The notes under the pieces: model-generated | Told to the model about the DNA's origin: nothing | Database searches by the model: none | What the model saw: only the letters and a program-made list of their open reading frames with translations | Part shown: piece by piece, positions 47,589-60,550 of the stretch | Layout: each line of letters opens with the position of its first letter | Numbering within the stretch: the first letter of the stretch is position 1 | Program-made: the position numbers and the translations under genes | Source of the DNA: Haemonchus contortus | Taxonomy: Eukaryota > Nematoda > Chromadorea > Rhabditida > Trichostrongylidae | Direction of reading: 5' to 3' | Assembly (NCBI GenBank): GCA_000469685.2 | Contig: LS997566.1 | Span: 5,480,345-5,544,344 of the forward strand | Length of the DNA stretch: 64,000 bases

Positions 47589-50110
47589 CGTGCCGTGGAC
47601 TTTGAGTACTTCAACCTTTGCTCTTTCAACGTTATTTCAAGTTTTTTAAAGGAGTGTTTACAAAACGTTGGTCCAATCTTACGGTAATAAATAATAGAAT
47701 TTTTACAACGACGTTATCAAGTTTTCATTTCAATGAACCTTGCATAATCGAGCAAAGACAGGTGTTCAAGGGCGTACACATTGCACATTACTAACAGCGG
47801 CTATCACTATGATAACTAGGAAGGTCGAATATCAGTTCATTCTATCTAGGGATAACTTTCTAAGTGTTCAGTGTAATAAACTGAACAGTATGTTGATGTT
47901 CGTCATTGAAATTGGATAGAAATATAGCGAATGATGACGGATGACCGAAATAATTTCATTGAAATCGTATAAGGAGGTAGCTCCGTTTCCCATCCTTTCT
48001 CTCGTTCCAATGTAAATAAAAAGGAAAGCTGGTTTGGATGATAGTATTGATCAAGTTTCCCTGATACACCACCTTTACTGGTCTAGTGATACTTAGCTAA
48101 CCCTCGTTGGACCCTAGACCCACTCCCGGAAACGTTTCCTGCCAGCTGCCCTGAACCTGGCGGTTGAACAGTCGGGAGGAAGTGGGGAGGGGGAGCCCAA
48201 GTGCGCTTTCTGAAGTACTGGTCGATCTCTCCACCGCTGACTGTCTCTGCTCTTGAGCTAGGCCTTTCCGCCCTATGAGCATCCCTTAGACTCCTTTCCC
48301 ATTCTGGAGCTTCTGTAGACGTGATGGACACATTTTTAGAGTTGAATGGCCAGCTTTTCATTTTCGCGTATAAGCCACGAACTTGGCTTCCATCCGATAT
48401 CTTGCTATTGTTTAAATGTCACTCGACGTCTCTGGCTTACTAGAATTATCCATTATGGAAGCTATAGAGTAGCAGACGAACCAGCCACCTATTGAGCTGC
48501 CTCAGAGGGATTTTAGAGGTGGACGAGAGGGATAGAAGGACGTTCACAACCAGATCGAAAGGAATCTTCCTTAGCTAATATTTGGGGACTTATTCCCAGA
48601 GGAATGTCTAACCCTACGCTGAAAAATCTTTATTTGGGTGCGATATTACGGTGAGAAGATGGATGAACGTTTTGAAAAAAAGAACAGAAAAAAAGCATCA
48701 GTCAGTTGACTTGGAGAGAACTGAAATTGGGTGCTATCAATGAACGAATTGGAAGAATACGAAGAAGAAGAAGAAGAGCCGGGCGATATGAAATTCAGAA
48801 CACAAGAGGTCACGCCCTAACAGTTCACCGGCACTCTGGGGGAACGTGTCATTTGTCAATGAGAATTGGGAAAACATGGAATTGAAGGTCGACGATCGGT
48901 AACACTCTACTGCAATATCGTCGCTGACGCAATCATGGCTCACGATATTGAGCATCAGTCAAGCGAATCGAACGGCGGCTAGTTTCCGTGTGTAGCATTC
49001 GAAATTGTTTTAAGGGTAGATCCAGTAGGGGCAAGGTTCCCCACGGTGAACTGGTTCCACCCTTCCACTCCAGTTACAATAGCTAACAATGGATTTTTCA
49101 TAAGGTTTCGTTCTCTGGAGGTTGTTGACGCGCTCAGTAGGGTGAGCATTCCCACACGATCTATCTACTTGTTTGTCAACTTGGTTGTTTACCTACTAGT
49201 CATCTACAGGTCTCTCCCCTCTTCGGCAAGATGAGTGCGCAGGAACCTCAAGGTCACCTCCATGCACAGGACAAGACAGGACACCTGCTACCGCCTTGAA
49301 TAGGTCGGAAGTTCGTCGTACCAGGTTTTCGAACTTCGAGACTTTGGGAAGGTCGGAGCTCAGTGAGCCTTCAAGAAACTATTCTGCTTCCATTCTGGAT
49401 CCATCTTGGTTGGGAAGCCTTCACTTCCGCTTAGCCCCTATTAGGGTCCCTTCAGTCCTCCGAATAGTTCTGATGAGGGTTCTGTATGCCATTGTTGAAT
49501 GACCTAGAAGGCATCTGGAGCGAAATATGCCAGAAATAGCGTACTTGGATCTCAAGGCCATTCGACGTCGTTACCATCTCTCCTCCTTAGCGCAAAATAT
49601 CACCAGCAGCGTGCCTCTGTTTGCGAAATGGTGCAATTTGAAGCGTCGTAGGATAAAATTCCAACATATGATTGTAGGAATTTCGTAATATATTCAATAC
49701 TATTGAATTTTTCATATTCTTCTTGGAGCAGTTCAGGCGTCGACGGACGTGGCTAACATGGCCCGACCATCGATCACTCCAGAATCTCATGTGATACATC
49801 AATCTGGGGTCACTTCTCTGCGAACCTACTGCTTCAATGTTTACATTAATTCCGAAATTAGAAATACTAGCAGATACGTGGAGATAGCGAAGATCAGGCT
49901 GGTCACGTCATAAGTAGACGAAAATCACCGGACCAAAGCCGTAAACAGCCTATCACATGGTACGGTAGGAAACCACAACGAGACCATTAATGATAGCTGT
50001 CGGGTTACGTATCGATGAGAATTTCTGGCGAAATTACGAAATCTCACTACAGTGTTTCGTCACAAAAAAAGAGAGGTGCTTTCTCGAAATACGCAAAAGT
50101 ATTACCATAG
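47589..50110. other. Gene-free region
   Basis: No supported exons or structured repeats were found, apart from a short GAAGAA-type run near 48,760-48,780. Confidence 0.4.
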
Positions 50111-50262
50111 ACTTGATGTTTTGTTAACTGCTGTTTTATCGCCGCAGTACGCGATGTGAAAGTCTCACAAGATTGGCGAGTTATGAACAAAATTTCAGTC
50201 TAGGACGGGACTCGAACCCGTACTTGTGCCTGCCGGGCTATCCCTTACACCAACGAGACCCC
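50111..50262 (-). repeat. SINE family A, reference copy with intact pol III boxes
   Basis: On the minus strand: A box TGGTGTAAGGG near 50,252, B box GGTTCGAGTCC near 50,216, spaced as in a tRNA, followed by CCGTCCTAGACTGAAA and the tail that ends AACAAAACATCAAGT at 50,111. The two boxes match pol III consensus exactly, so it could be transcribed. The anticodon arm and acceptor stem do not form a clear tRNA. Related copies are at 4.0-4.26 and 9.36-9.52 kb. Confidence 0.85.
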
Positions 50263-50500
50263 GCTTGCCCTCGCCTTCTTATCACGGTTATTGCCATAGA
50301 GTCAGACCGTATTATAAGGCTCGTTTACAGAGAATATAAGCCTATGAGCTCGGCACTCAGTCTGCAGTCCAGTTTTCACCGCAGTGACCAACATTACCTG
50401 AATCTTTGAATTTTTTTGTGTCAAGATATTCACCTTATTGTCAAAATGCGAAGGAACTCACAAATGGACTATGGCAAGCGTCCTCACGCTTTTAAAGCCT

Positions 50501-50714
50501 CCTGACATGGAATATCCAGATTACAGCAGCGTAAGGCTCAGAAACATTTCTGTTCTTGCTCGATGTGCCCCGCTTTGGAGAGGGCCGTTCCGTAGTTGTT
50601 TTCATGAGAAACTAGGATCTTTGTTATAAAAAATAAGAAAATAATGATGACGTACCTAACACGCTTCAACTGACATGGAATATTCAGATTACAGCAGTGT
50701 AAGGCTCAGAAACA
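50501..50714. repeat. Pair of 44-46-bp direct repeats
   Basis: TGACATGGAATATCCAGATT...GGCTCAGAAACA at 50,501-50,546 recurs at 50,671-50,714 with two substitutions. The 125-bp spacer between them is different sequence. Confidence 0.9.
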
Positions 50715-52337
50715 ACAACAACTGAGGAGTCAAAGAGACCCGTTTTCGGGATTTCAGGGGAGATGGGTTATTAGGTACCTCCAGTGAGCCTTATGGTAAA
50801 GAACTGCAGTAAGAAGTTTGAGCAATGGTGGTAGGGGGTCCCTATTAGTGAGCATCGGATCACGAAATAGAAGTTACTAGGAAGTCTCTCCGTTGCATCT
50901 TCTCCAGCTCGATTCAATTATAGTCAATTTTCTAGGGTGTAAACAAAATTGTGTAGGGAGGGTTGACGTCCTAAGTAAAGCTTACTTGGCCCTTAGAAGG
51001 GGTAGCTGGCATTTCGTTCACTTGGCTCTTGGATGAAGTTGTAACTGACACTTCGTATACCGGTATTTACACTGTGAAGGCGCAGTACCGACTACCTTTG
51101 GCGGAAAAAGATCCAAAAAAAGTAAGAAATCTGATATGTCAGAAGAGAAGGCTGACAAAAAGGAAGATGGTACACTTCTAGAACTACATCGAGGGGTAGA
51201 TGGTAGGGGGAAGAAAGCAGGACAAAGCGATAAGATAGATGAAATGATCATGATCAGGAAACATGGGCTAGGTTGTCCGTCAAAGGAAGAGCGATGTGGT
51301 AGGGACAGAGGGCGCAAAGGAGAGAGCTGAGAAGGGCAAAAGGTGAAAGTTCACAATGGCAAAACGGCAGAAACCTGACTACACGCCATTGCGGCGGCAT
51401 TGACAGATACATCGACTTGCTATTAAAATAAAACAATAACATTTTTATATATGGTAGTTAATGACGCGGTAAAAAACGCTATGGAACAATGCTGGAAAAG
51501 TAAATGATAGGGGACACGTTACCGTATACCAGAAATAGTTGTTGTTGGTAATGTAATATGGCAGCAATAATAATAATAACACAGGTCGCGAGGGGAATGG
51601 GTGGTGTAGATGTTTTGTTGGGAACGTCGGAGTGACGGTGTAGTCAACGGTGAAGCGGTCTTATATGTGGCCAACCCACTAAACACGTTCTTCTACTCGA
51701 AGAGTGGAACGAACATTCATGATGGCATTCTTTGTGCCCCATCACCTCCCGTCCGTAGAACAAGACAATAGTAATGGTCAAAACGTGGGCCGACTTATCT
51801 ATAATCAACCTGACTATCGCCCCTGAAGTCAGGTTTATAGTAGGCGATGATTATAGCTTTTACTTTCTACCTGGGCGCGTGCCTATAAAAGGACAAGCAC
51901 TTGGTATAAAAAGGCTGTAAACTTGAGACTCAGGTCAAGATTAGCCAAAAAAGGAGTCTTGGGTTCCGTGTGGTCCTATTTCGTACTAGTATCACGACTT
52001 GTAGGCTAAACAGGATAGGCCTTTCCAAGAAGCTTTCCAGGACCTGCTTAGCCGGAGTCATCCTTCCTATCGCCCGAGCTCTGCGGAACGTCTCACTTTT
52101 TCACGGAAGAAAATTTAGAAGCTCGGTCCAGCTTGGCCCAGTATTCCGTCGAAAAATAAATGAAAAAACGGAAAAAAATAAGAAAATTAGAAGTAGCTCG
52201 AAGGGAATGCCACCATCATAGCCTATCCCGAAGTTTACCCAGGCGATAGTCAGGTTCTTCACAAGTAAGACGATCAGTTTTACCGTAAACATTACCAGAG
52301 GCTTAACAAAATCAATTTATCAGGTAAATTACTTTAA
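50715..52337. other. No firm gene; one possible orphan exon
   Basis: A plus-strand frame at about 50,976-51,120 reads WLLDEVVTDTSYTGIYTVKA and on to a GTAAGA donor; an overlapping frame is Lys/Asp-rich. Neither has a recognised family or partner exon. The rest shows nothing. Confidence 0.3.
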
Positions 52338-52341
52338 TTAA

Positions 52342-52982
52342 CCCATTGACGACCACGACGTTTTGCGGGAAAAGCGCCGCGAGGGATTGGCGCGCTTTTC
52401 GTCCACCCGCGACTGCAGCCCACATGTGGACTTCATGGTTCAGCATGACCATTTTTTAAATTTATAAGAGAAAATTATATACTTTTAGGAATGTTCCTCC
52501 AGATGGGTTTGGCTAGAATGCCAAAATTGAGTGATTAATGATCTTTTTTATAGAACCGGCACCCCTTCTAGTGGTCATTCAATTATAAGTTCAATCATTA
52601 CCAGAAATCGTTTCAGTAACTTTTAGTTGCGTTGCGTTGGGAGCTTTGCGTTTGGTCGATAACAGCGAAAATGCCAATGACGACCGTCTTTTAAAAATAT
52701 TTCATTTTTTGAAGTTGTTCAACGAACGAAGGATTCACCAAGGTAATGTACTCCTTCGAAAAAACACCTTTACAATTGTAAAGTTAAAAGATTTTCTAGG
52801 ATCACGCTGTATTTAGCTTCATTTAGGCCTGATGTAATGTTTTGAGAAGAAACATTGTAAAAAAAATGGAAATATAGATGAATAAAACAAAAAAAATACA
52901 ACTGCAGTCTACATGTGGACTGCATGGTCCCACATGGCCGAAAAGGTGCAGTCCACATGTAGACTGCATGGTCGTCAATGGG
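52342..52982. mobile_element. piggyBac-like non-autonomous element, 641 bp
   Basis: The ends CCCATTGACGACCA and TGGTCGTCAATGGG are 14-bp inverted repeats. TTAA flanks the left end (52,338-52,341) and TTAG the right (52,983-52,986), so the expected TTAA duplication is mutated by one base. Subterminal blocks of the type GCAGTCCACATGTGGACTGC occur near 52,420, 52,900 and 52,945, and the left end has a hairpin around GCGGGAAAAGCGCC. No transposase is encoded. The class is inferred from TTAA and CCC-type termini. Confidence 0.75.
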
Positions 52983-52986
52983 TTAG

Positions 52987-54390
52987 GCAAAGTTGGTCAA
53001 GAAGAATAGGCCTAGAATATGGCCGTCCATTTCTGAAAAGGGGGAGATAGAACAGAAAAAAAGATGAGAAAGAGAAGGAAAACGTCTGGAGGTGAATAAA
53101 TTTGAATTGGAGAACAATTTCAAAGAAAAAAGTTTGTCAATTAAAATATTGGCTTTCACTGTGGGAAAAGAACAAAGGGAGAAACGTCACCACGGAGAAC
53201 CTAAAATCGAATATTGTCATTGCAAATCTCAAATCGGCTTTCAAGTCCCAAGGCACTTAAGACTTGGGTGAAAACTAATGCCAGCTTCCTTCCAATTACA
53301 GCACAAACTGGGTGGCAGAACTTTTTTTGGCACTTCAATTTACAATTCACATCTCAGTCCAAGTTGTTGTTGCCCTGGAAGGTGGTTGTTGACAAGCAAA
53401 TCGTTTTGAATTGAAAATAGACTGCATGTTTTCATCACGTTCCCTTACACCCACACATAATACATGAGCGAACCACCCTCTTTACTGAACACTTCTTTGA
53501 ACCACTTTTACTCGTACAAATAAACGCTGAGATCTTTCCCTGTTCCCGCCACTTCCCTCTCTTGAGTTACGGTGCGAGTCGTTTACGAAAAATACGGGCA
53601 TACCCTATCATGGTCTCCTTGAACCTAAGTGCAAGTTCCCCATCTTCGATATTTCACAACATTTCGGGATTCCATTAAGAGTCCGATGCCCCGTGGAAAC
53701 TCTCCCAAAAAGGTGTCGGATCAGCTGGCCGGCTATTGAATGGGAAGAGCACCGTATGCAGTGCTACTCTTTTCCATCAGTATCAATGAGTGAGAGATGA
53801 CGGGGAAAATAAATCCCTGTTGGGAAGGGATATAGGGGTCAATTTAAAGAAGATTGCAAAAACACCCCGTTTCTCTTACCCAGAAGAAGAAAAACCCTGT
53901 GAATCCTCAGGGAGACGCCATATTGCATCAATCATTGAAACCTACATAAGTAGGCCATTTAACCCGAATATATTTGATTTCTCTAAAGTTCCACCCAGGG
54001 GTAGCTCAAGTATCTCCAGCCTGCCTCTTTGCTCCCATAAACAACAAGATAAGCAACATAGGGTCTAGTGAATTTAATGAGTGTAAGAGGATTTGTGGGC
54101 GCAGATGTCATATACAGGCATTAACGTACATCTACAAAAAGGAAAAGGGAGAGAAACGAAACCAAATGGAAAAAAGCTGGCTTCCAAATGAGTCTCTGGA
54201 TTCCAAGCAAATTCCACCGCTCCTGCTGGCACAGATCGGGATAAGCCTAAGCGATATGCCAGCAAGCAGCAAGGGATATTGAACTCGCTGACACTGAAGA
54301 CAACCAGTCGGGGGACAGGATCGCACTGCAAAGGCTAGTGTTGGGCTGACCATACCAGCTTTCGTTTCTCCAACATAACATTTTTAAAGG
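52987..54390. other. Gene-free region
   Basis: Purine-rich, AG-biased stretches occur but no splice-consistent exons or repeats were recognised. Confidence 0.4.
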
Positions 54391-54655
54391 ATGGAAGTGG
54401 TGAAGAGGTAAGTGAGTATTATCACTCCACGCATTGTACTGGAACCGAAGCCGGGATCGATGCAAATCCAGACCTACTGAGCCTTCCATCCCTTCCTGGT
54501 CGGTTAACTGGTGCAACTCCCTTGGGGAGGACAAAAGCATTGATTCGTATTGGTTTGACAAGTCATTGAATAGGGCAGTATTCACATGGTCGTTGCGATT
54601 CTGAATGGAAGCCGAATGATGGGGCGCATCTCAGGTGCGGGATTGATTAGTGCCG
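54391..54655 (+). repeat. SINE family B copy (plus strand)
   Basis: The head is degraded (GTGGTGAAGAGGTAAGTGAG near 54,398; GGAACCGAAGCCGGGATCGATG near 54,440). The body keeps GGTCGGTTAACTGGTGCAAC near 54,500, GACAAGTCATTGAATAGGGC near 54,558, GCGATTCTGAATGGAAGCC near 54,596 and a GGGGCGCATCTCA tail. This copy is old. Confidence 0.72.
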
Positions 54656-56460
54656 ATACCTTCAAACCTCTTCCTTTTCTATGAATGCTGATGTAAGGTT
54701 ATACATATACAGGGGTCAAATAGCCTATAAAGTTCTGCCAAAAAGGAAGCAGCCAGCTCTAAAAAGCTGCCCTAGGAATTATCCTCACTACTGAAGAAGT
54801 GAACAGCCATGAAGGGAACAATGACGGATAAAGTACGGTGTGCCCTCTATTAGCAGGCCCTCTACAATTTGACTTCCTGGGTTGCAAATAACAAACTTTA
54901 GTAGACGATGTTAGGGCGAGCATCAAGATATGCTCAGGATGAGGCTTTTGTGTCGGGAGTTGTTTATAGGATTTGCTTTCTTTATTATATGTGTGCTTGT
55001 TTGCGAGCTTCCTTCTCACTGAGTGAAGGCCGAGATCTCCAAAGCCTCGAAAGGCTGGTTCATACCTCCTCAGATTGTCTCGAATTTAAATCTACCTAAC
55101 AGGAAAGGATAAAGTCTGTTGGCACTATCAATCCCCTTTCTATAATGTATCCCTCATTCGAATACCACACAGAACAAAAAACTCGATACAGGTAGGTCCA
55201 AATTAAAAAATGTGTTCGTGGTTCCTAGGGTCTGATGTATGAACTGATAATTTAGCTGGTAAAAATTTATCTACAAATTCCTCAACTGGATAGTAACATT
55301 AAAATTTTGCTGAGTGGTTGGGAATACTGCATGAATGCATTATCCATTGGCTCACTTGGTCTTCACAGCTGTACCTATGAGTAGACAATGAAATCTACTT
55401 AGTAACCTCCATGAATTTTTTTCTATGATTCGACTGTTTGACGTTACTCGGTAGTATTGATTGAAAACCTGTACTGTACTACTACGTTACTACCAGTTTG
55501 AAAGCAATTGAGGTATGGTTCTTTTATGGAGAAATTCCTATAGAAAAATGGCAATAAATCATTCCATTATGGTTCTGCGGTACACACCCTTATAGTAGAC
55601 ACGAGATCGATTGACGGGCAACGTTCCCAAGGAGGGAGACGATGAATTGAAGTTGTAAATGAGTGGAGGGGTTCCTTCATGATCGTGATTCAGTAATTGA
55701 TCCCTTTATGTAATGATATTGTACTATAACTGGGTATGAAAGAACCCTGCTCGTTGATGACCCTGAAAGTGAGCCTTCCGCAATCCGAATCATCTCTGAA
55801 GCCTATCGGAATACCCATCTAGGCAAGTGAAAAACTCAAGTGCATAGGTTTGGTATTAGTTTTCTGGAAGATAGGCCAGACATTTCTTCGAAACCCTTTG
55901 GATAAGCCATGTATCCAACGACTGAACGAGTTGCACTGATTAATCACTTTCGCTCCCGAAAATACAAAAAATGGAATATTTCTGAAAAACGACTTTCCAA
56001 ACGTTTATTGGTTTATCAGCTTTCAGCTCAATAAATAAGTAGGAAAGCCTAGCCTTAAAGAAAATGCCGCACACGAGAAGACTTCATTAAGAAAGCGGAG
56101 ATCACCGGACTGCCCATCTTTTACGCCTTCATCGAGGCTTTCGCGATTCTTCCAGCGATAAGACGTCGAATTTTCTGCAGAAATTTCTTTGCTTTTGCCT
56201 GAAACTCATTTTTATTTCCGCTCAATTCAACAGAAAGAATTACTGGCGAATATAGCCTTTTCGCCAAAATTAAAATTCAAAAAAAAAATTAGCGAGAAAT
56301 GATTTCCTTCAGACCTTCACAGACAACGGTTTGCCAGCTTTTTCTCTAGATAGGCACTTGCGTTCTGTCGATGGTTTACTTGTTTTCCTCTCTGAACTTG
56401 TCTCGTAGTAATAGTTAGTATATTGTTTTACCTGAAATGTTAATCATAAAAGATATAGGA
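54656..56460. other. Gene-free region
   Basis: No exon or repeat could be supported. Confidence 0.4.
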
Positions 56461-56640
56461 TAAAGTCTCTACGCTTCATCCCCTCTGGGGGATGCGCCCC
56501 ACATTCGACTCCATTCAGAATCGAAGTGGCATTACGAATGCGTATATCCGATGATTGAGTCATGCGTTTAACCACCCAGACAAGACTGGCACCAATTAAT
56601 CGCCTCCGGAGTGAGGGAAAGGGTTAGGCCACCCCCCTTG
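56461..56640 (-). repeat. SINE family B fragment (minus strand)
   Basis: The tail block GGGGCGCATCCCCCAGAGGG (complement) near 56,485, the ATTCTGAATGGAGTCGAATG block near 56,510 and the CCAGTCTTGTCTGGGTGG block near 56,580 match the family in order. The tRNA head is not recognisable. Confidence 0.72.
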
Positions 56641-59600
56641 TAGAGCCAGGAGCTTTATCAGTCACGGCTTTTTATTCAATTAACTACTACAAGATGGTGG
56701 AAGATATTCATAGCTGGCTATCCTTCTGGACCTGATCCCTTGGTTGGAAATGTAGCAGCAGCGCCTCTAACACTACATTTCATCTCACCAGAGCTGCATT
56801 AAGTGGTCCTAAATTGATAGCTTCCCTGGTGGGCGTTATTGAATCTACTTCAAAATATCCAATCGAGTGCTGTTGACTAGATAGAATTGCCGTAGCCAGT
56901 GAAAAGCCCTCTATTTTTACTTTTTCAGCAAGTTCCTACGTCATTTGCTCAGCCCTTAATGGGAGGAAGGATTGCTCGGTGAAATGGAGTGGAAAATGGC
57001 GCACGGGCCAGGGGGTGTAATTAACGGACGTGGCAGCCCCCTGAAACCTACTTTTTCGCCCTTTTTAGGCTGACTGGAAGAGAAAATGTCTAAAATCCCC
57101 ACTATTCCAGGTTCATCATGAGTCGTTTCAACGGCATTTTGATATGATAGTCATCATAAGTTCTCTTTCAAGGGCAGGCGACATTGGACAGGAATTGATC
57201 CCTTGGGCTTTCCAGGCATAGTACTCTCTATCCCCTACACTATCACGACATATAATAACGATGATGTTTGCATAAATCCCTTTTCCAATCAAAAACCTCA
57301 CCGGTTCTCTTGAGATACTTGACGCACAGACATTCACGATCATCACTGGTAGATAATTCGTTTTACCAGTGGGTTGGCAAAGGAAGGCAGAACCCACTGA
57401 AAAGGAGGACTGAGGAAAATGGATTAACACGGAAATCATAGAAGCAAAAGTAGCGTATAGCGCATCAAACACTAATTCCTACGCGTACATTCCATAGAAA
57501 ACGCAAATCCGATAATCCGATCTTCTCAGAGTGGCAAAGGAAAAAATACACACTGAAAAACGAGAAGAACAACTTTGATGAGGATACGGTAACAATCTGC
57601 TTGTATGCCTGATGCTTAGGTGCTCATTTGTCTTATAATATCCGTGCAGGAGAGGAAAAGATATTCCATCGAAATGCAAATGAGCCAGAGCACAAAAAAT
57701 GGTAATTGAGAGGTCTAATTACGTTCATGGATCGGATTTCTCGGATCCTCAGCTTGCCCAATTAAGGACTACATAACTTTCCCTTGAGAACTGTACTACC
57801 CTACCTGTCTAAGCTCTTAATCAAAACCAAGCCAGTCCCGAAAGCCACCGTATAGCAAGGTATGCTTTCCAATACGCTACAGTTCTGAGTAAGGGCCGGA
57901 GTCATGGCGTAAACTCCCAGTTTTGAATCCTCGGCATCGAAAGGGATCTCCAATGTTCTAAATGGAACCGAATGATTATGGACGCCTTTCCTTCAAGATC
58001 ATACCCTTCCTTTGACAAATTTTTAGGAACTTTATAGAATGCTCTAATTGGTCGAAGGTCCTGTAACTGACCCTCTGGACAGCCCAGCATTAGAAAGAAG
58101 CTTTGATGCGAATTGTCCTCTTCCATACTCAAAAAAGGTTGGCAATGAATGAAGTGATAATGCTCTAGATACTGCTCGATTCTGTTCCAGCATGCGCCGT
58201 GCTTTCGATATCCATGTAGCATTGTCGAGGACGTGAGTATGCACACAGGGATCTACGGTAGCCCTACGTCAATTATGCCTACGTGTTTACCTCCCCTTCT
58301 GAAAGGAGTCTAGTAATTGATGAAGCTCGTGAGACTAGAAAGCTTGCTAGATTCTTTCAAAGTGGATGTGTCAGCGGGTTCCTAACAATTGCGTCAGTTC
58401 CCTTTTCACAGCACTACTCAGTTTAAAAGAAAGCAAGACTACAGACTGTGAGGGTATCAGACAGGAACTAAAGCCATGCTAGACAAGAAGAATGTTAAAA
58501 TATAGTGATGTACGAATAAGTACTACAGACAGCCTCTCACCAGCCGCTACAGTAACCCCCATCTGATACGGTATTCGATCCTCATCGATTGACTTCAAGC
58601 TACGCAAGGGAAAGTGTCGACTTCACTTTGAGACTTGAATGCAAACAGGGGCGAATAGGTGGATAACGAATGATCCATTAACAAAATGGAAATCCTAGTC
58701 GCCTCACAAGGCTTCCAAGCAATTTTCGAGCACAAATTCATGATTTTAGCTGATATTTAACAGATTTGCTTACAAAACTGGTTCTTCTTAAATAAAGGAG
58801 ACAAGTAGAAAGTGACGTTGTAATTATGCGCTCAATTAACCCAATTTCCGAGGGATAGAACGAATTCGAGGGGGATTAAAATAATTATGCGAAAATTCCC
58901 GTACTAGTGGTGAGCTCACCCCCGTAAGAGCCCTGTAGCTCCCAAAATAACTCCAAAAAACCCTGGAAGATCTAGGTAGTGACTAGAGCAATCATTTTTA
59001 TAAGTCGGCGTGCAAAGGTTTCCTTTCAGAGATTTCTGGAAATTCGAAACCTTTCCTCGGTTGGAGAATAACAAAAAAGTAGGGTATGACGTCAATAGAA
59101 CAATACCCTGGGAAATCGTTTGCAGTGGCTGAATTCCCATATTCAAGAATTTGGCTGCTGCAGGATTTTTTGCTTTCAAGCAGCAATACAAGTCATTTCA
59201 GTCGTGAAAACTTCCCACTCGATATAGAATAAGAGACTAAAAGAAGATTGCTCGCATGGTTTTTTTGAAAACTTTCCAGAACTACGTGACAAGTTTCCAA
59301 TGAATTTCCGATAAATACAAACCCAGTCTAACCTCTATCACACTATTTTGTTTGGTGTAAAAAAGGTCCATTGACTGCCGAAAAGTTGCCGATGAGTCGC
59401 AAAAGCAAGACCATCAAAAGATTTTGAAGTTAGGTAACGGCCTATTACCCAGCGCGGTATGGGTAGCCAAGACGCAGGTCAGGGAATTACCTCCAATCTC
59501 ACAGTAAGGTCGGGTATCACTGGAATATTCCTTTTTTGGGATCCCATCAGTCAATTGTAATGAAAAAAGCGATAATTGCTCCCCATGCCAATCGAACTGT

Positions 59601-60550
59601 CCCATTGTGGTCAGTGAGGGAGGTAAGACAATGAAAAGTGGCGTCACTACCCTACGCATGGTCTCGTCCTACCCAAAGCAACCACGCATTAAATACCTCT
59701 GACGTCATTCTGGCAGTCATTCAGGAGAGTTAAAGCTTCAAATCACATTTATCCATCGCTCAAGCAGCTTGTTACAGGAGCGTAATGTAATGCCGAAAAA
59801 GGAGCAGATCTCGAATGCATGGCGCGCACCAGAATCAGACGAACGAATGCAGTACACTTCACTGAAGATGGACCTTCTTTGACATTTTTACACTGATTGA
59901 GAGGGAAACAATACCATTATTCGAGCTATTTCCATAGCCGAAATAAAAACACAATTGAGAATTCATCTTGAAAAAAAAAACACCCCAGTTTAATCTCAGT
60001 AACGATATTTCTTCAAGAACATTTCTAACCACAACGACTGATTGAAACCAAAGATAAGGACAGCAAAGAAATAATTGGATATGTTCGCTGGTCAGCATCA
60101 CACAGTGAAGCCAAATGAATGAAGTCTGAGCGCTTCTCGCGTGAATCAATATCTGGGACTCGCTGTCAGGGTGTTCCTCCCTCCGGGAATGGGCTTTCTA
60201 CTTTGCCAAATCGAACATCCGCTACCTCATAAACATTTACGGCCAAGCTAAATTTGTACATTCTCAGAGATTTGTATGAGTAAACTTCGAAACAAAAGTT
60301 TTTTACTATTCAAACGCTGAAGCAACGTTTCAAGGCAAAATCAACAAAAATTTAACAACATAACAAATCTAGCATGCACCAAACATGGTAAACTCTGGTG
60401 ACTCCAAAAATCAAAAGAAAAAATGACGACTAGCTCCTACTGACAAAGAAAAAACATCTAAATAATCCTAATAATCTAAAAAACGAAGTGATATTAAGCA
60501 TCGATGTACCGCTCAAGGGAGAAGTAGATGTTGGAAGTTCAAAGCTATGA
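56641..60550. other. Gene-free region downstream of the EF-Ts gene
   Basis: Minus-strand frames at 57,128-57,472 and 57,902-58,246 (114 codons each) are open, but have no recognisable domain and no consistent splice partners. No canonical AATAAA for the EF-Ts gene was seen just past its stop. Confidence 0.4.

Noticed and set aside
57128..58246. Two 114-codon minus-strand frames
   Set aside because: No domain, signal peptide or consistent splice partners were found; frames of this length are expected by chance in 64 kb.
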